A DNA stretch of 60,000 nucleotides from Takakia lepidozioides (lineage: Eukaryota; Streptophyta; Takakiopsida; Takakiales; Takakiaceae): assembly GCA_030704615.1 (NCBI GenBank), contig CM060731.1:6140001-6200000 (forward strand). The letters run 5' to 3'. Shown piece by piece: positions 11,133-22,005 of the stretch (position 1 is its first letter; every line of letters starts with the position of its first letter). Made by a program: the position numbers and the translations under genes. The notes below the pieces were generated by a model, which worked only from the letters and a program-made list of their open reading frames with translations, did no database searches and was not told the origin of the DNA.

Positions 11133-12770
11133 ATGGATCCCCTCCTCCGCCCCCCCCCGCCCGGCGAGAATGACCACCAGATCGACAGCAGACTGATCAC
11201 CAGACTGGCTAGACTGAGGACACTGAGCAGCAGACTCATGACGAACATGGACAGACTAAGGGCCAACATGTCGTTCCCCCCGCACACGAGAGTGTCCACC
11301 AGACTTGACAACAGACTGACTAGAGCTGCGACCAGACTGAGGATACTGAGCAGCAACTGACGATAACATTGACAGACTGAGGGCCATCATGCCGCGCACA
11401 CAGAGTCTGTCATAATGGCCCTGGCTACAACAGGTCCGGACTTGGGCATTCAAGCAGGGGAGCAGTCTGCCCAGTCGCTTCCTTCCAATGACGCCGTACA
11501 GGTTGTGTCCTGCCATCTTCCACCTCTGTGATTTCAGATTTATGTTCAATTTCTGTGTATTCACAGGATCTGTTGTACCTATAGGACTTCAGGACATCGT
11601 TTCCCTCAGATGCACGGATTAATTCAACGCATGCGACCCGTGAGGCTGCCAATACAGGTCCTTGTGAACAAGCTTGCAGACACAGTCGTGTTGCAAAGCA
11701 GGACCGCATCATCAATCACTCTTCGTCTTCTGCTGAATCGAACCCGGCCACAGTAGTCGCCGAATCCTGGGCACAAGTAGAGCAAAGAAGCGGACTGTCA
11801 TGGAGCAGACTCAAGGACTCAGGAAGTTTGGGAGGGTCATGTTGCCGAGAAACCTGCGAAGAAAGGCAAGTCCGCTGTCTTCATGAACAAGGACCACAAA
11901 ATGGCATTGGATACGGACAAGGAAGTGGTTCTTCAGCGACAAATGCACCAGTGAGTAGTCCTCCCACTCTGATGAGTCTGGTCACTCCAGTCTGCTCAGA
12001 AGTGTGAGTCTGCTCAGTCCGCTCGGTATGGGTAGTCTGTTGAATGGAGTCAGTCTGCTTAGACCGTTGCGTACATGGGTTTTCACATAAGGCCGTGGTC
12101 TGTGTGCAGGTTGGGTTCTCGTTTTGCCGCGACCCTGCGACGGAATGTCGCGGCTGGCAATTGCATGGTTCACTTTTATGAAGGCGACCCCCTGAGTGCT
12201 CCATCGGGCCTCCGGACTTGAAGCCACTTGAGACGGTGGAGTCGGAGTGCCCAGATAGAATGCTGGAGCTGTGGTGTCGTTTCTGTGAGAAGACGGTTGA
12301 GGAGAGTACTCAAGTACTGTTGCTCTTCTGCCAGCCTCAACGTGGTCTCGTATGATGACACATTAGGACGGGCCACAGGAAAGGCTAGTGGAGTATGTGC
12401 ATTCTTGCTAGAGCGTCCCTCGGCTCGGCAAAGACATAAAAGATTGCCATCATATAATCGTTCCGATTGTGGAGGAGTAAGATCTCGCATATCCAGTCTG
12501 TTTTGTCGGGCCAGTCTTTTGAATGACGTCACTACGTTCACACCTGCCTCTTGCTTGTTGATTCCATTGAGTCTGCTCAGTCTGGCAAATCTGCCCAGTC
12601 TTTTGAATGAGGACAGTCTACTCGGTCTGCCCACTCTGCCCTGAGTCTGCTCAATCTGCCGAGTCTGCTGAGTCTGCCCATTATGCTGAGTCTGCTCATT
12701 ATGCCGAGTCTGCTGAGTGATGAGTCTTCTGAGTCTGCTGAGTCTTGACTCTGCTGAGTCGGCTGAGTGT
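11133..12770. repeat. CAGACT / AGTCTG motif arrays in opposite orientation
   Basis: From 11160 to about 11420 the plus strand is crowded with CAGACTGA-type words. From about 11950 to 12770 the same word appears as its complement, AGTCTGCT(C/G), densest at 12630-12770. A plus-orientation array also occurs earlier (10300-10670) and later (13560-14080). Motif copies are spaced irregularly at 8-30 bases, so this is not a simple satellite. Confidence 0.7.
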
Positions 12771-12881
12771 ACTAGGACCAGGACCCAACCTACGTGCGAG
12801 TCTGTAGAGTCTGCTGGAGAGGCAGTTGGAGTGGTTTGCTGAGAGGACTACTGCTGTGAGACTCATGAGAATCGTCTTGCA

Positions 12882-13141
12882 GGGCGCACTGGAGTGTTGT
12901 TGTCATCGACGTGCGGAAGGGCTGCTACACTCACATGAACTCCATCGAGTCATTGCATGGTTGCCCATATGTTTTGTCATGGATACGGAAGTTGCATGCG
13001 GAATGTTTAGGCTACAATGCTGATTCACCGGGTTGGGAGGAGGTTAGGGCATTTCAGTTCAACCAGCCGGAAGTGCCCCAACAGCCCATTCAGCTGGGAA
13101 TGCGGGTTTTACGTCATGTCCTTCATCCAAGGATATTATGA
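12882..13141 (+). pseudogene. ULP1-like (C48) cysteine protease domain, catalytically dead
   Basis: An acceptor-like TCTTGCAG precedes 12882. From 12887 the frame reads HWSVVVIDVRKG, then YTHMNSIESLHG, and near the end PQQPIQLGMRVLRHVLHPR before TGA at 13139-13141. This is the His / Asp / Q...DCG layout of ULP1-type deSUMOylating proteases. His (HW) is present, but the Asp position is Asn (HMNSIE) and the Asp-Cys of the DCG box is missing (PIQLGMRV). The upstream part of the fold is not recognisable. Known MULEs (Kaonashi elements of Arabidopsis) carry ULP1-like genes, so the neighbour at 14165-17907 makes biological sense. Dead copy. Confidence 0.6.
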
Positions 13142-14164
13142 ATGGCTACAAACGGTGGCATAGTCGAACCTCTTCTAAAAGGGCAGAGAGAGGAGTACCT
13201 TTCACAAAACACTGGTTTACGTTCAAGTTTGCACTTGGCCAACAGATGCAGTGTCTTAAGTACATCTTGACTGGTTGAGAGCCTGCCGCTGAGAAAGCAA
13301 TATCCTCCTCATAGATATCCATCTGGGCCCGAGATTATAGGTGCACCATAGGACGCATTTGTCATGTAAGCATGCTTTTGAGCATTTGCAACGAAATAAA
13401 ATATGACTTTTGCATACACATCCTATTGGTCGCATATGAGTGTAGTGTGGAGTAGTTGTTGTAGACTTGTGCCCAATTCACTGCATGTTGTTACGGACTT
13501 ACCCCTGCACACACAATCGTTTTGTTTAACATACCAAGGGAGTCCACTGGTCAGCAAACAGCCGAGAGTTAGCAGACTGCCAGAGTATGGGAAGAGAGTA
13601 TGCCTAGGCTTGTGAGCAGACAGAGGGCAATGTCACCAGACTGACAAAAGTCCGACAGACTGAGGAGTTGGGACCAGTCCGGCGGACTGGCAGATGTGAT
13701 TGTGAACCATGAGTCTGCACTAGTGAGCAAACTATCGAGAGTCACCGGAGCGGTAGAGTACAAGCGGACGGCATTGGCCAGTAGTTTGCCAAGTCTGGTC
13801 AGCAGAGTAAGTGAGAGTCCACCGTACTGAGAATGGCCAGTCTGATGGGCAGACCGCATGAGGCTCACTGGTCAGCCAGGTGCAGGCACGTTCATAACTG
13901 GGAGATTGGTATGCTCAGGAGAAGGCTGGCACAACAGACTGTTCGAAGACTGAGTCAGCAGACTAGTTCAGATACCAGAAGACTGGTTGAGCAGACTGGT
14001 TCAGACGATAGAAGACTGGTTGAGCATACTGGTTCAGACGCCAGAAGACTGGTTTACCAGGCTGGTTGGCAAATAGGTTGGAAGTCTGGTGCACATGCAA
14101 TCGTACTGCCGAAATTTTATTTCATCGGGAGAATGATACTATACCATTTCCTACATTTCCTACT
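13142..14164. other. Non-coding interior with CAGACTG array (13560-14080)
   Basis: No gene is recognised. From about 13565 the sequence fills with AGACTG words. The best-ordered part, about 13930-14060, is a tandem of roughly 33-36 bases containing CAGAAGACTGGTTGAGCA and TGGTTCAGA variants (four to five units). It abuts the 3' end of the transposase gene. Confidence 0.5.
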
Positions 14165-17100
14165 CTACTTTACAACTGGTATACGGTCTGCAACCCTCCG
14201 AATTGTGGAGTATATGTGTGCTGCAGGTGTTGGGGCACCAACACTCTTCCCTGTTTTGTGTAAGACCCTGGGTCGCGTTTTCCATGCCTCAACGAAATCC
14301 CGTTTCATTTTCAGCGACATATTATTGTTGTCATTTACAGGACGGAAGCTCTTTATCACAGCAGGGTGCAACATTCCTGCAACACTCTTAGCGAGAATAT
14401 CAACAAGCTGCCCTCTACAGATACGAAGAGAAGACAACACATGTTTCTCCAGGTATTTGTCGTCCCCAACAATGCGAAGTATGTCTGCAAATTCTTCATC
14501 CATGGAGGATGGTACGACGACAGGCTCCGCATCATAGGGGAAGTCATCTGTGGAAGGGCCCTCTGTTGCATTTCCCAAACTCTCTTCGTCGCTGCCACTT
14601 GCATGAACCCTAAACACATTATGCAATCCTCCATGAATGGTTCCCAGCGCCGTGCCACAAGCGCGCACTATGAGTCCATCTTGCAAGTGTGGATGAAACA
14701 ACTTCATGACTCGGACTTGATGCTTGCACAAATTGCCCTTCATTGGCCATGGGCAAGTGCAAGAAGGCCATTTGCATCCGGGGTTGTAAACAATGTAAAT
14801 TGTGTTTGGGTGATTGGTGCTTAGAACATAGGTTGGTTGCCCACGATGGAACGGAAGAGTGACATTGCAAGCTGGGATATCGCGTGCCGCAAGCACAGAA
14901 TTGGACATGTACTTCTCATGTTTGTCATTCCTTATGAATCCGTGCGTCTTCAGGTGAATTGCATACCAGTAGTGTGTTAGCACACGGCCTATGAGTTCCC
15001 ATATGAGCCAATCCACTCTACGCCCAGTCATTTTGTCTTTCCCCATCCTCAGTCTTGCCTTCAAGCTTCCATGGTATGCCTCAATGCTAGCGTTGGTGTC
15101 TTGACTGGCATGCGGAATATGGCGAGCTGCTGTACACCACATTGTTATTTTAGGACGCCATTCCTTATCGATGTAGTCCAGAAATTCATGCCCATTCGGA
15201 TATTTCTTTCTCATGCGTCGGAGCGTTGTTGCTACCCATGCAAGATCTTATTTGGGATTGCTTGGTCCACCTCTATAGTACATGAGGTCTCCCATATCTT
15301 TCAGCAAGTTTGCGGCAGTGATAAGATCTTTGGTTTTTGCGCATGATTGCTTCACCCAAGCCCGTCGGACATGCCAAAGGCACAGGAAAATGAGCACTCC
15401 TCAAAAAACAGCCCTGCAAAGTACACATGCCCACATGAGAGACTTCAAAGAGGACTTCGCCGGTGGACTTGGGCACTAACCCAGTAGACTCTCTGGTTGA
15501 CTGGTCTGCCCGTATGTTCCAAACGGATTCAGGCAGCAGACTCGCCCACTCTGACCTGCCATGAGTATTGCCCTCACGACACCGCCAGCAGACCTGACCA
15601 CGCTGACCTCGCAGCGGACTTACGTAAGTGAGTCTTGCAACGGACTTGGCCAGAGGGCATCCCGAGCGGAATGGGTTGCCAGCAGACTTTCGAATAGTCC
15701 CCTCCGGTGGACTCGCCTGCCAGCGGACCAGAGTGAGGTCGCAGCAGACTGGCGCACGTGAGTCTTGCAGCGGACTGCTTGCGAACAGTCCCTCCGGCGG
15801 ACTCGCCTGCGAGCGGACTTGCTTGACTAGACTGAGGTCGCAGCAGACTGGCGCACGTGAGTCTGTGTAGCGGTCTGCTTGCAAACAGTCCCCTCCGGTG
15901 GACCTGCCTGCCAGCGGACTTGCTGGACCAAACTAAGGTCGCAGCAGACTGGCGCACGTGATTCTTGGAGCGGACTGCTTGCAAACAGTCCCCTCCGGCG
16001 AACCTGCCTGCCAGCGGACTTGCTGGACCAGACTGAGGTCGCAGCAGACTGGCGCACGTGAGTCTTGCAGCGGACTGCTTGCGAACAGTCCCCTCCGGCG
16101 GACTGGCCTGCCAGCGGACTTGCCCTTAGGAGACCGGCAGCAGACTTACCCAGACTTTGCTGGCAGCACACCCGAGCAGACTGACCTTGTAGCATACTTG
16201 TGCAAGTGAGTCTTCCAGCAAACTTTGCTAGAGGACATTATCAGCGGACTGGTTTGCCAGCAGACTTGTAGAAATGAATGGGCCGGACTTGCAGCCAGGA
16301 CTGCGTTGTATGGCAGGGGACTTGCCGAAGAGACAGACAATGGATGCAGACGACGGACTTGCACGCGAGTGTACAGGAGGGTACGTGAAACTTACGTAAT
16401 GGCGTTTATTTCGGCGTCGGCATCGTCCACAATGAAGGCATTGGGTCGCCAGTCTGGCATTTATGTGAGGAGAGAGTCCCGCAAGGCTGCCATCCACGGC
16501 ACCAGGTCTGTTGTCCGCTCACGCGCGCATATGATGTACGCAACTGGTATATCGTTAAGCCACTCGTCGAAGACCATCAACGTGTACAATGGGAATTGTT
16601 CAAATGCAGAATGTCAGATGCTGCCAGTGTGCGTACATCCACTACTTCTGCAAGTGGATAAATTGTGAAAGGGATGAAGAGTACCTTGTGGTGATTTGTC
16701 CCGAAGGTTGCATCGCATGCAACGATACGAGCATGGCCTAATTGAAGCATTCGCTTCTTCTGCCACTCAGTCTGTATGCCGATTGTGAATGTTAAGTCGC
16801 CATCGTAGTGCTTGAATGTTGGCGCCAATTTCTCCTCTTGATAGAAGAAGACCGATTTCGGGTTCTGGTCTTTCCACATGCGGACACTCTCCGCATCGTT
16901 GGCATGTTTTTTGAATGTTTGCCACACCCGTTTCTCGGCCAGGTTGCGCACATCTTGCTCCAACAAAAAATCGTCCCATGTCCATGCATCCCCCAACCCG
17001 TTGTTGTTCATGACGTACTCTTTATGTTCCATCATGATCTGGGCGACTGACAGGCCTCGGCACAGACACTCCATGACCCATGCTTTCAATTCCTCGCTAA

Positions 17101-17907
17101 TGTGTGGTGCATAGGCGTGGCGAGTGTTCCTGAACTCAATGGACTTCCCATGACAGACGTTCCCTTTCGCGTCTGTATGCTCCATATTGTTGTAGTACGT
17201 GAGGACACAAATGTCGGGAGTGAGATAACATTGCTGGACCTTGAAACAGCACTGGCAACCACGCTTGTAAGACTCTCCATATTCCGACTTCTTTCTCCTT
17301 GGGCCTTTATGAGGGTGAGATGTTCCAGCACCCACAAGAGGTCCTCCACATTTCAGTTTGGGATCCTCCACTATCGCATTGTTGGTGCGCTTGTCATCTG
17401 GACCGTAGCAGCATTGATACCTGGACATAAAAATCACAATGGATATCCATCGACTTCTGGAAGCATGAAATCACAGAACGTGGGTACGAAAAATGGCAAC
17501 AGACATGCAATCAAACTACAAAAGAACGATGACGATGGTACACACATGATACTGTTCAGAGAACTGCTGGCTCTCGGCTCTTTTAGCATGCCGGGTTGCA
17601 CTTTAGTATGGACATTCACCCAAAACTGAGTGGGGTAGTCCTCCAAATTCTCCTCTCCAAGGAGAAAGTCATTAACTCTATCCCACAATATGCAGGCCTT
17701 CAGAATTGTCTGTCTGGCACCCATATAACCAGATTGCGTGTCTCTCTTCCATTGGAGGTCCTTCGTGTTGAAGGGTCCTGGTTTGGGTGTTTGCAAACTT
17801 TGTCGAAGAGACCGTATAATCCAACATCCCGTTTTTAGTATATCATCACCTTCTGCTTCCACGTCCATGCCCTGTATAGTACAGAGGACACGCTTCAGAA
17901 CCTGCAA
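14165..17907 (-). pseudogene. MULE-type transposase with SWIM zinc finger, spliced, decayed
   Basis: Read on the minus strand. A first exon-like frame (17907-17434) contains DVEAEGDDILKTGCW and LLGEENLEDYPTQFWV. A second (17437-16577) has a CCF/CCYG-rich region and the first catalytic Asp in RIVACDATFGTNHH. Homology resumes with MVFDEWLNDIPVAYI (16573 on) and the second Asp in FIVDDADAEINAI, ending in a GTAAG donor at 16396. A probable intron of about 980 bases follows. The next exon, from 15413, has LIFLCLWHVRRAWVKQ, the third acidic residue in NASIEAYHGSLK, and a SWIM finger CTCPWPMKGNLCKH (near 14780). It ends at 14165. Defects: TGA near 15402, TAA at 15250-15248 and another near 16458. 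The triad D-D-E and the SWIM finger identify a Mutator-like transposase that cut and joined element ends. Confidence 0.85.
15640..16130. repeat. About 100-bp tandem repeat inside the transposase intron
   Basis: Units are recognised by GCAGCAGACTGGCGCACGTG, starting at 15741, 15840, 15941 and 16041 (spacing 99-101). Partial units lie on either side, including CCCTCCGGCGGACT boxes. Related but disordered GCGGACT words continue to about 16300. The array sits between the GTAAG donor at 16396 and the acceptor at 15413, so it was probably spliced out. Confidence 0.85.
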
Positions 17908-17939
17908 GAAACGCGCCGCAGTACACTAGACACGATGGA

Positions 17940-18424
17940 CAACGTGCAAGGAGCATCAGTGCGCACGTTCGCGGTTGCTGGCAAGTGGTAGGTGGCAGGG
18001 ATAAGGTTTGAATTCATGCCCTAAAAATGGAGGGCTCAGATGTCATTTACAAACGGACGGTCCAGATGCGGCATCATCAGTGGACTGGAGGAAAGCGGAC
18101 TCATGGGCGGCGGACTGGCGGGCAGACTGTTGGGCGTGGACTGGCAGATTGGCAGACTGGGGGGCAGCAGACGGGCACATCGGACTATTGGGTGGACTTG
18201 CGGGGACTGGCACAGCGGACTGGCGTGCACAGCAGACTGGCGGTTTGGTGGACTGAGGGGAACTGGACTCACGGGCAGCGGACTGGGGGCGCGGCTGGTG
18301 GGCTTGCGACAGCAGCTGGGCGACCGCGCGTAGCGGCGGGCGGGGGGAGCCGGGCGTCCGTGCACGGGGCCCACCGGTCAACTCGTGCGTGCGCCATAAC
18401 GTCCCAATTATTGTAAAATGAGAG
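17940..18424. repeat. GC-rich subterminal region and right end of MULE-like element
   Basis: Upstream of the transposase gene, the region is crowded with GCGGACTGGC, GCAGACTGG and GGGCAGACTG words and becomes very GC-rich (18280-18370). It ends with CGTGCGCCATAACGTCCCAA and TTGTAAAATGAGAG. The same block ends the copy at 31724, after which the two sequences differ, so the last shared base marks the terminus. The promoter of the transposase should lie here. Confidence 0.65.
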
Positions 18425-21400
18425 GCGAAACACATACGTACATGTAGAAAAAAACAACAACCTATATGTAGATTCCATTACCCTTTACCACCTATGCCTT
18501 CCACTCAAATTCTTGCCCCGCTTGATGAAAATGAAATAGTTTCAACATCACGTGCTCATTTACAAGCTCAAGCTAATAAAATCTTCTTAAAACTACATGA
18601 AATGAATATGGGTGAAGATATTACTTTCACTGAATTTCTACAATCTTTAACATTAGACGAAAACACGTATATCTTAGCTTTACAAAGTCGATTAACTAAG
18701 CCACAAATATTTCTTGAACGTACTCCCAAAAATATACAAACGAACGCATTTCCTAAACATGTAGCATATCTATGGTGTGCAACCACAGACATACAATATA
18801 TTTTAGATCCATATGTTGCTGCCACTTATTGTACATCTTACATGACAAAACTAGATAACAATAACATCTGAATTACGTAGAATCATCCAAAAATGTGTTG
18901 CTGACAAAGTAGATTCTGATACACGAATAATAAAGTTGGGTAATGCTTTCTTAAATTCTCAACAAAATTTGTCTACCCAACTTGCAGCCTACTTAGTTTT
19001 ATCACTTCATTTGCATCATAGCTCTCGCTCATTTAAGTTTATTAATACCTCACCATGTCAAAATAGGGCATTTGTGCTAAAACCTCAAAGTGCATTAGAA
19101 AAATTAGATTCACATTCCACTGACGTTATGTGTCCCTCTATTATAGATAGGTACGTACGCAGGCCTATGGAATTGAATTCTTTATCTTTAGCTGAATTTT
19201 CTTCATCATATAATATTATAAATAATAAATTTATCAAATGTAAAAAAATGAAAGTAATAAGATTTGTTCACTACAATAAACATAAAGATATAGAAAACTG
19301 GGCAAGAGAACACCTTCTTTTATACCATCATTTTCGAGGACGAGAAGAACAACAAATAGGCATTCATAACACATGGCATGAAGCATATTCTGAACATGCC
19401 CAATCTATATCACAAATAAAATCTCTTTTTACATATAAACTTCATGTGCAACAGGACACAGACTCCAATGTTTGTTGGGCTGACTTACAAACTTGTTCAT
19501 TTGAATTGTCAAACCACCATAACCAAAATATGTGGACAAACATTGATCATCAAAGCAATGACGAGGACAACATGCACTTTGCTATTCCAATAATAGATAA
19601 TAGTAATACAAAGAGATATAACATTCACAATGATTTTTACATTAGCCCCCGTAATACACGCATAACATCCGTTCACAATGAAGATAACTCTTCTTTATCA
19701 AGATGCCCAACCCTAATGGATGAACAACAATTTCGTTGTCTTCTAAGACAGCTTATGTTCCGCAAAAGAGTACACCCCACTAAACCAATACATTTATTTC
19801 TAACAGGGGGTGCCGGTACAGGTAAAACATTTACATTAAAACTAATTATTCAAGGTTTATTATGATTATACAACCAACAGCTTGGGTCTGATCCCACTAA
19901 AATCAAAGCTATACTTATGGCTTATATAGGGAAGGCTGCATTTAACATTGATGGTTCCACTATACACTCCACATTATGTATACCGATAAATCAAAATTTA
20001 ACACACATATCAAAACTATCATAAGATACACTAAACAAATTGACAGCTCAATATGAACAACTACAACTTGCAGTTATTGACGAAATATCCTTAGTCGGTA
20101 GCAGAATGTTTGAAGCCATTGACCAAAGATTACGATCTATTAAGCATATACATAACCATTTTTTTGAAACTTAGATGTCATAATGACTGGAGATTTCTAC
20201 CAAGCTCCACCGGAAAGAGATAGATGGATATTTAAAAAACTGCAATCTGGACTAGACGCCCTTGCGCCCCACAGTTGGCATACACATGTCAAATGCTATG
20301 AATTGCAAACAGTTATGCGTCAATCTGATGACACATTTATTGAAATACTTAATCAGTTTTGAACAACATAACAAACAATTGAAGATATAAATACTATAAA
20401 TAGTCTATGCCTAAAGACTCCACCCCTTACCCCAACACTACCATACATATACTACACTAACGAATTAACCCGTGCACATAATGATTATATTTTTTCTATA
20501 TTCTCAGGCCAAATTTATAATTGCGAAGCTATTGATGTACAACATCATTCATGCCCTCCATTTCTAAATTTAAGCAAAGACCCATCCAAAATAACAGGTC
20601 TCCACCATATCATCAGGTTAAAAAAAGATATGCTGGTGGAGCTATGTGCTGGCAACTATCAAACATCTGATGGTCTAGTTGATGGTGCAGATGGTATATT
20701 TCAAACAACAACATCTACTAATAATAAAGACATCATTTGGATTGATTTTTAAAATCCAAAAATAGGATTACTCACTAGACATAAAAACCAACACTTTTAT
20801 ACTGACAATATAATCCCAACTTGGACTCCAATTGAACCTATCACAAAAGAAATTAGAATAGGGAACGTTGACTCTTAATCTCACGAATCCAATTTCCACT
20901 ACAACCTGCTGCTGCAAGAACAATCCATCGATCTCAAGGTTTATCATTGGATGAAATGGCTTTTGATCCTACTAACGTTTGTAAACATGGCCTAACTTAT
21001 ACAACACTTTCTCGTGTTCGCACCAAAGAAAAGTTATATCTTTTATCTCCATTGCACCAAACCAACTTTCGAGTTGATGACTCTGTAAATCAAGAGATGC
21101 TCAGACTCAAATCAAATGCAAAATGGGAACTACTAGTTCCTAACTTAAGTATATACCAATATTCCCATATCATAATTCAAGCTCTAAACACAACGTCTCT
21201 TCGTCAACATCACAAAGACATCAACTCTAACCTCAATTTACAACTATCTAACATCCTTTGCCTTACTGAAACAAGAGTTCATCACTCAACATCTGAGTTA
21301 CAACAATACATAGATACCACAAAATTTAATTATATAGGAGCTTATGACGGTCATGGCGCTCTTATGTTATACACAAAAAATATGACGCTTGATTATTCAG

Positions 21401-21470
21401 AAACATTAACATATCTTCTCTTCCAGGAATCCCTCATTCCATTGGGACTGCAAGTGATAGTGATCTGAGG
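18425..21470 (+). mobile_element. AT-rich helentron-like Helitron remnant, 5' truncated
   Basis: The base composition drops sharply to AT-rich at 18425 and changes back after about 21470. The interval holds the remains of one Rep/helicase protein (see next entry). No Helitron ends (5' TC, 3' CTRR with hairpin) could be identified. The left border coincides with the MULE terminus. Confidence 0.75.
18494..21468 (+). pseudogene. Helentron RepHel: Rep C-terminal part, PIF1 helicase, endonuclease start
   Basis: Pieces in three frames read as one protein. 18494-18871 and 18936-19865 give the Rep-to-helicase linker typical of animal-type helentrons (TDIQYILDPYVAATYCTSYM, NAFLNSQQNLSTQLAAYLVL). The PIF1 helicase follows: Walker A GGAGTGKT at about 19808, a Walker B-like VIDEISLVGSRMF at about 20075, TGDFYQAPP at 20185, and the C-terminal TLSRVRTKEKLYLL at 21010. 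The frame 20947-21468 then runs into LSNILCLTETRV, the start of an endonuclease/exonuclease/phosphatase domain, a hallmark of helentrons. The HUH relaxase part is absent. Stops, for instance at 19863 and near 20173 and 20360, make it dead. Confidence 0.82.
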
Positions 21471-22005
21471 CTGGCAGAGAAGCTTCTACTTAGTCATACG
21501 TACGTTGCAGCTGACCCCACCATCTGACCTTGAATTCATCGTGTCGGGAGCTCAAGGGAGGAATGCCAAATTCACCCTGAACAGCCACATGAGCTGTTTT
21601 GGAGCATTTGAGCACCACCACTTGAATGGATCTAGAGACTTAGCCTGGTTGGAGTTTGCGACGCCCGACCGTCGCTGCTTGCGACCCCCGCCCAAAAAAC
21701 CCGTCGCCATTGGCGACATGCTGCAGTTGCGAGGGCAGCCTGGTGGGGGGGGGGGGGTGTTTGGGGGAGGAATTGGGGGTGGTTTTTTGTTTTTTTCCTG
21801 GTTTTGTATTTGGGGATGGGAGAACATACAGTTCCATTTCTCTGAGTTAGCAGATACACAATTGAGCAAGCATGAATCGAGGGTGAGGACGATACGACAC
21901 ATGAATAAGATGGAAGATGGAAAGATGGAAATATATTTAGAAGAAATGAGCTGAAAAGCTCACAAGGGTTCAGTAGACTGACCCTGGGACCTACATGGAT
22001 TAGGA
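21471..22005. other. Unassigned segment with a homopurine G tract
   Basis: I recognise no gene. A frame at 21505-21954 is open for 149 codons but is low-complexity in the middle, where a run of G (about 21749-21759) and G/T-rich sequence occurs. Probably part of a TE or its flank. Confidence 0.3.

Larger units (their letters stand above)
3117..18424. mobile_element. Candidate giant MULE-type element carrying kinase, ULP1-like and unknown genes
   Basis: Inferred composite. The right end is supported: the sequence ending in TGTAAAATGAGAG at about 18424 recurs as the end of a second partial copy at about 31724, and the two diverge right after it. The only transposase in the interval is a MULE-type one read leftwards from that end. 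Genes between 3.1 and 14.1 kb (kinase-like, lysine-rich unknown, Q/T-rich, ULP1-like) all look decayed and sit between repeat families found nowhere else in the window. I could not find a matching left terminus or a target-site duplication, so the left limit is the end of the kinase-like gene and is arbitrary. It could equally be several nested elements. Confidence 0.45.

Noticed and set aside
15273-16209. Long frames on both strands in the 100-bp repeat region
   Set aside because: The repeat unit lacks stops in several frames, so open frames here carry no information.
18008-18435. Several 80-130 codon frames on both strands near the MULE terminus
   Set aside because: Low-complexity translations of GGACTGGC repeats; frames on both strands are equally open.
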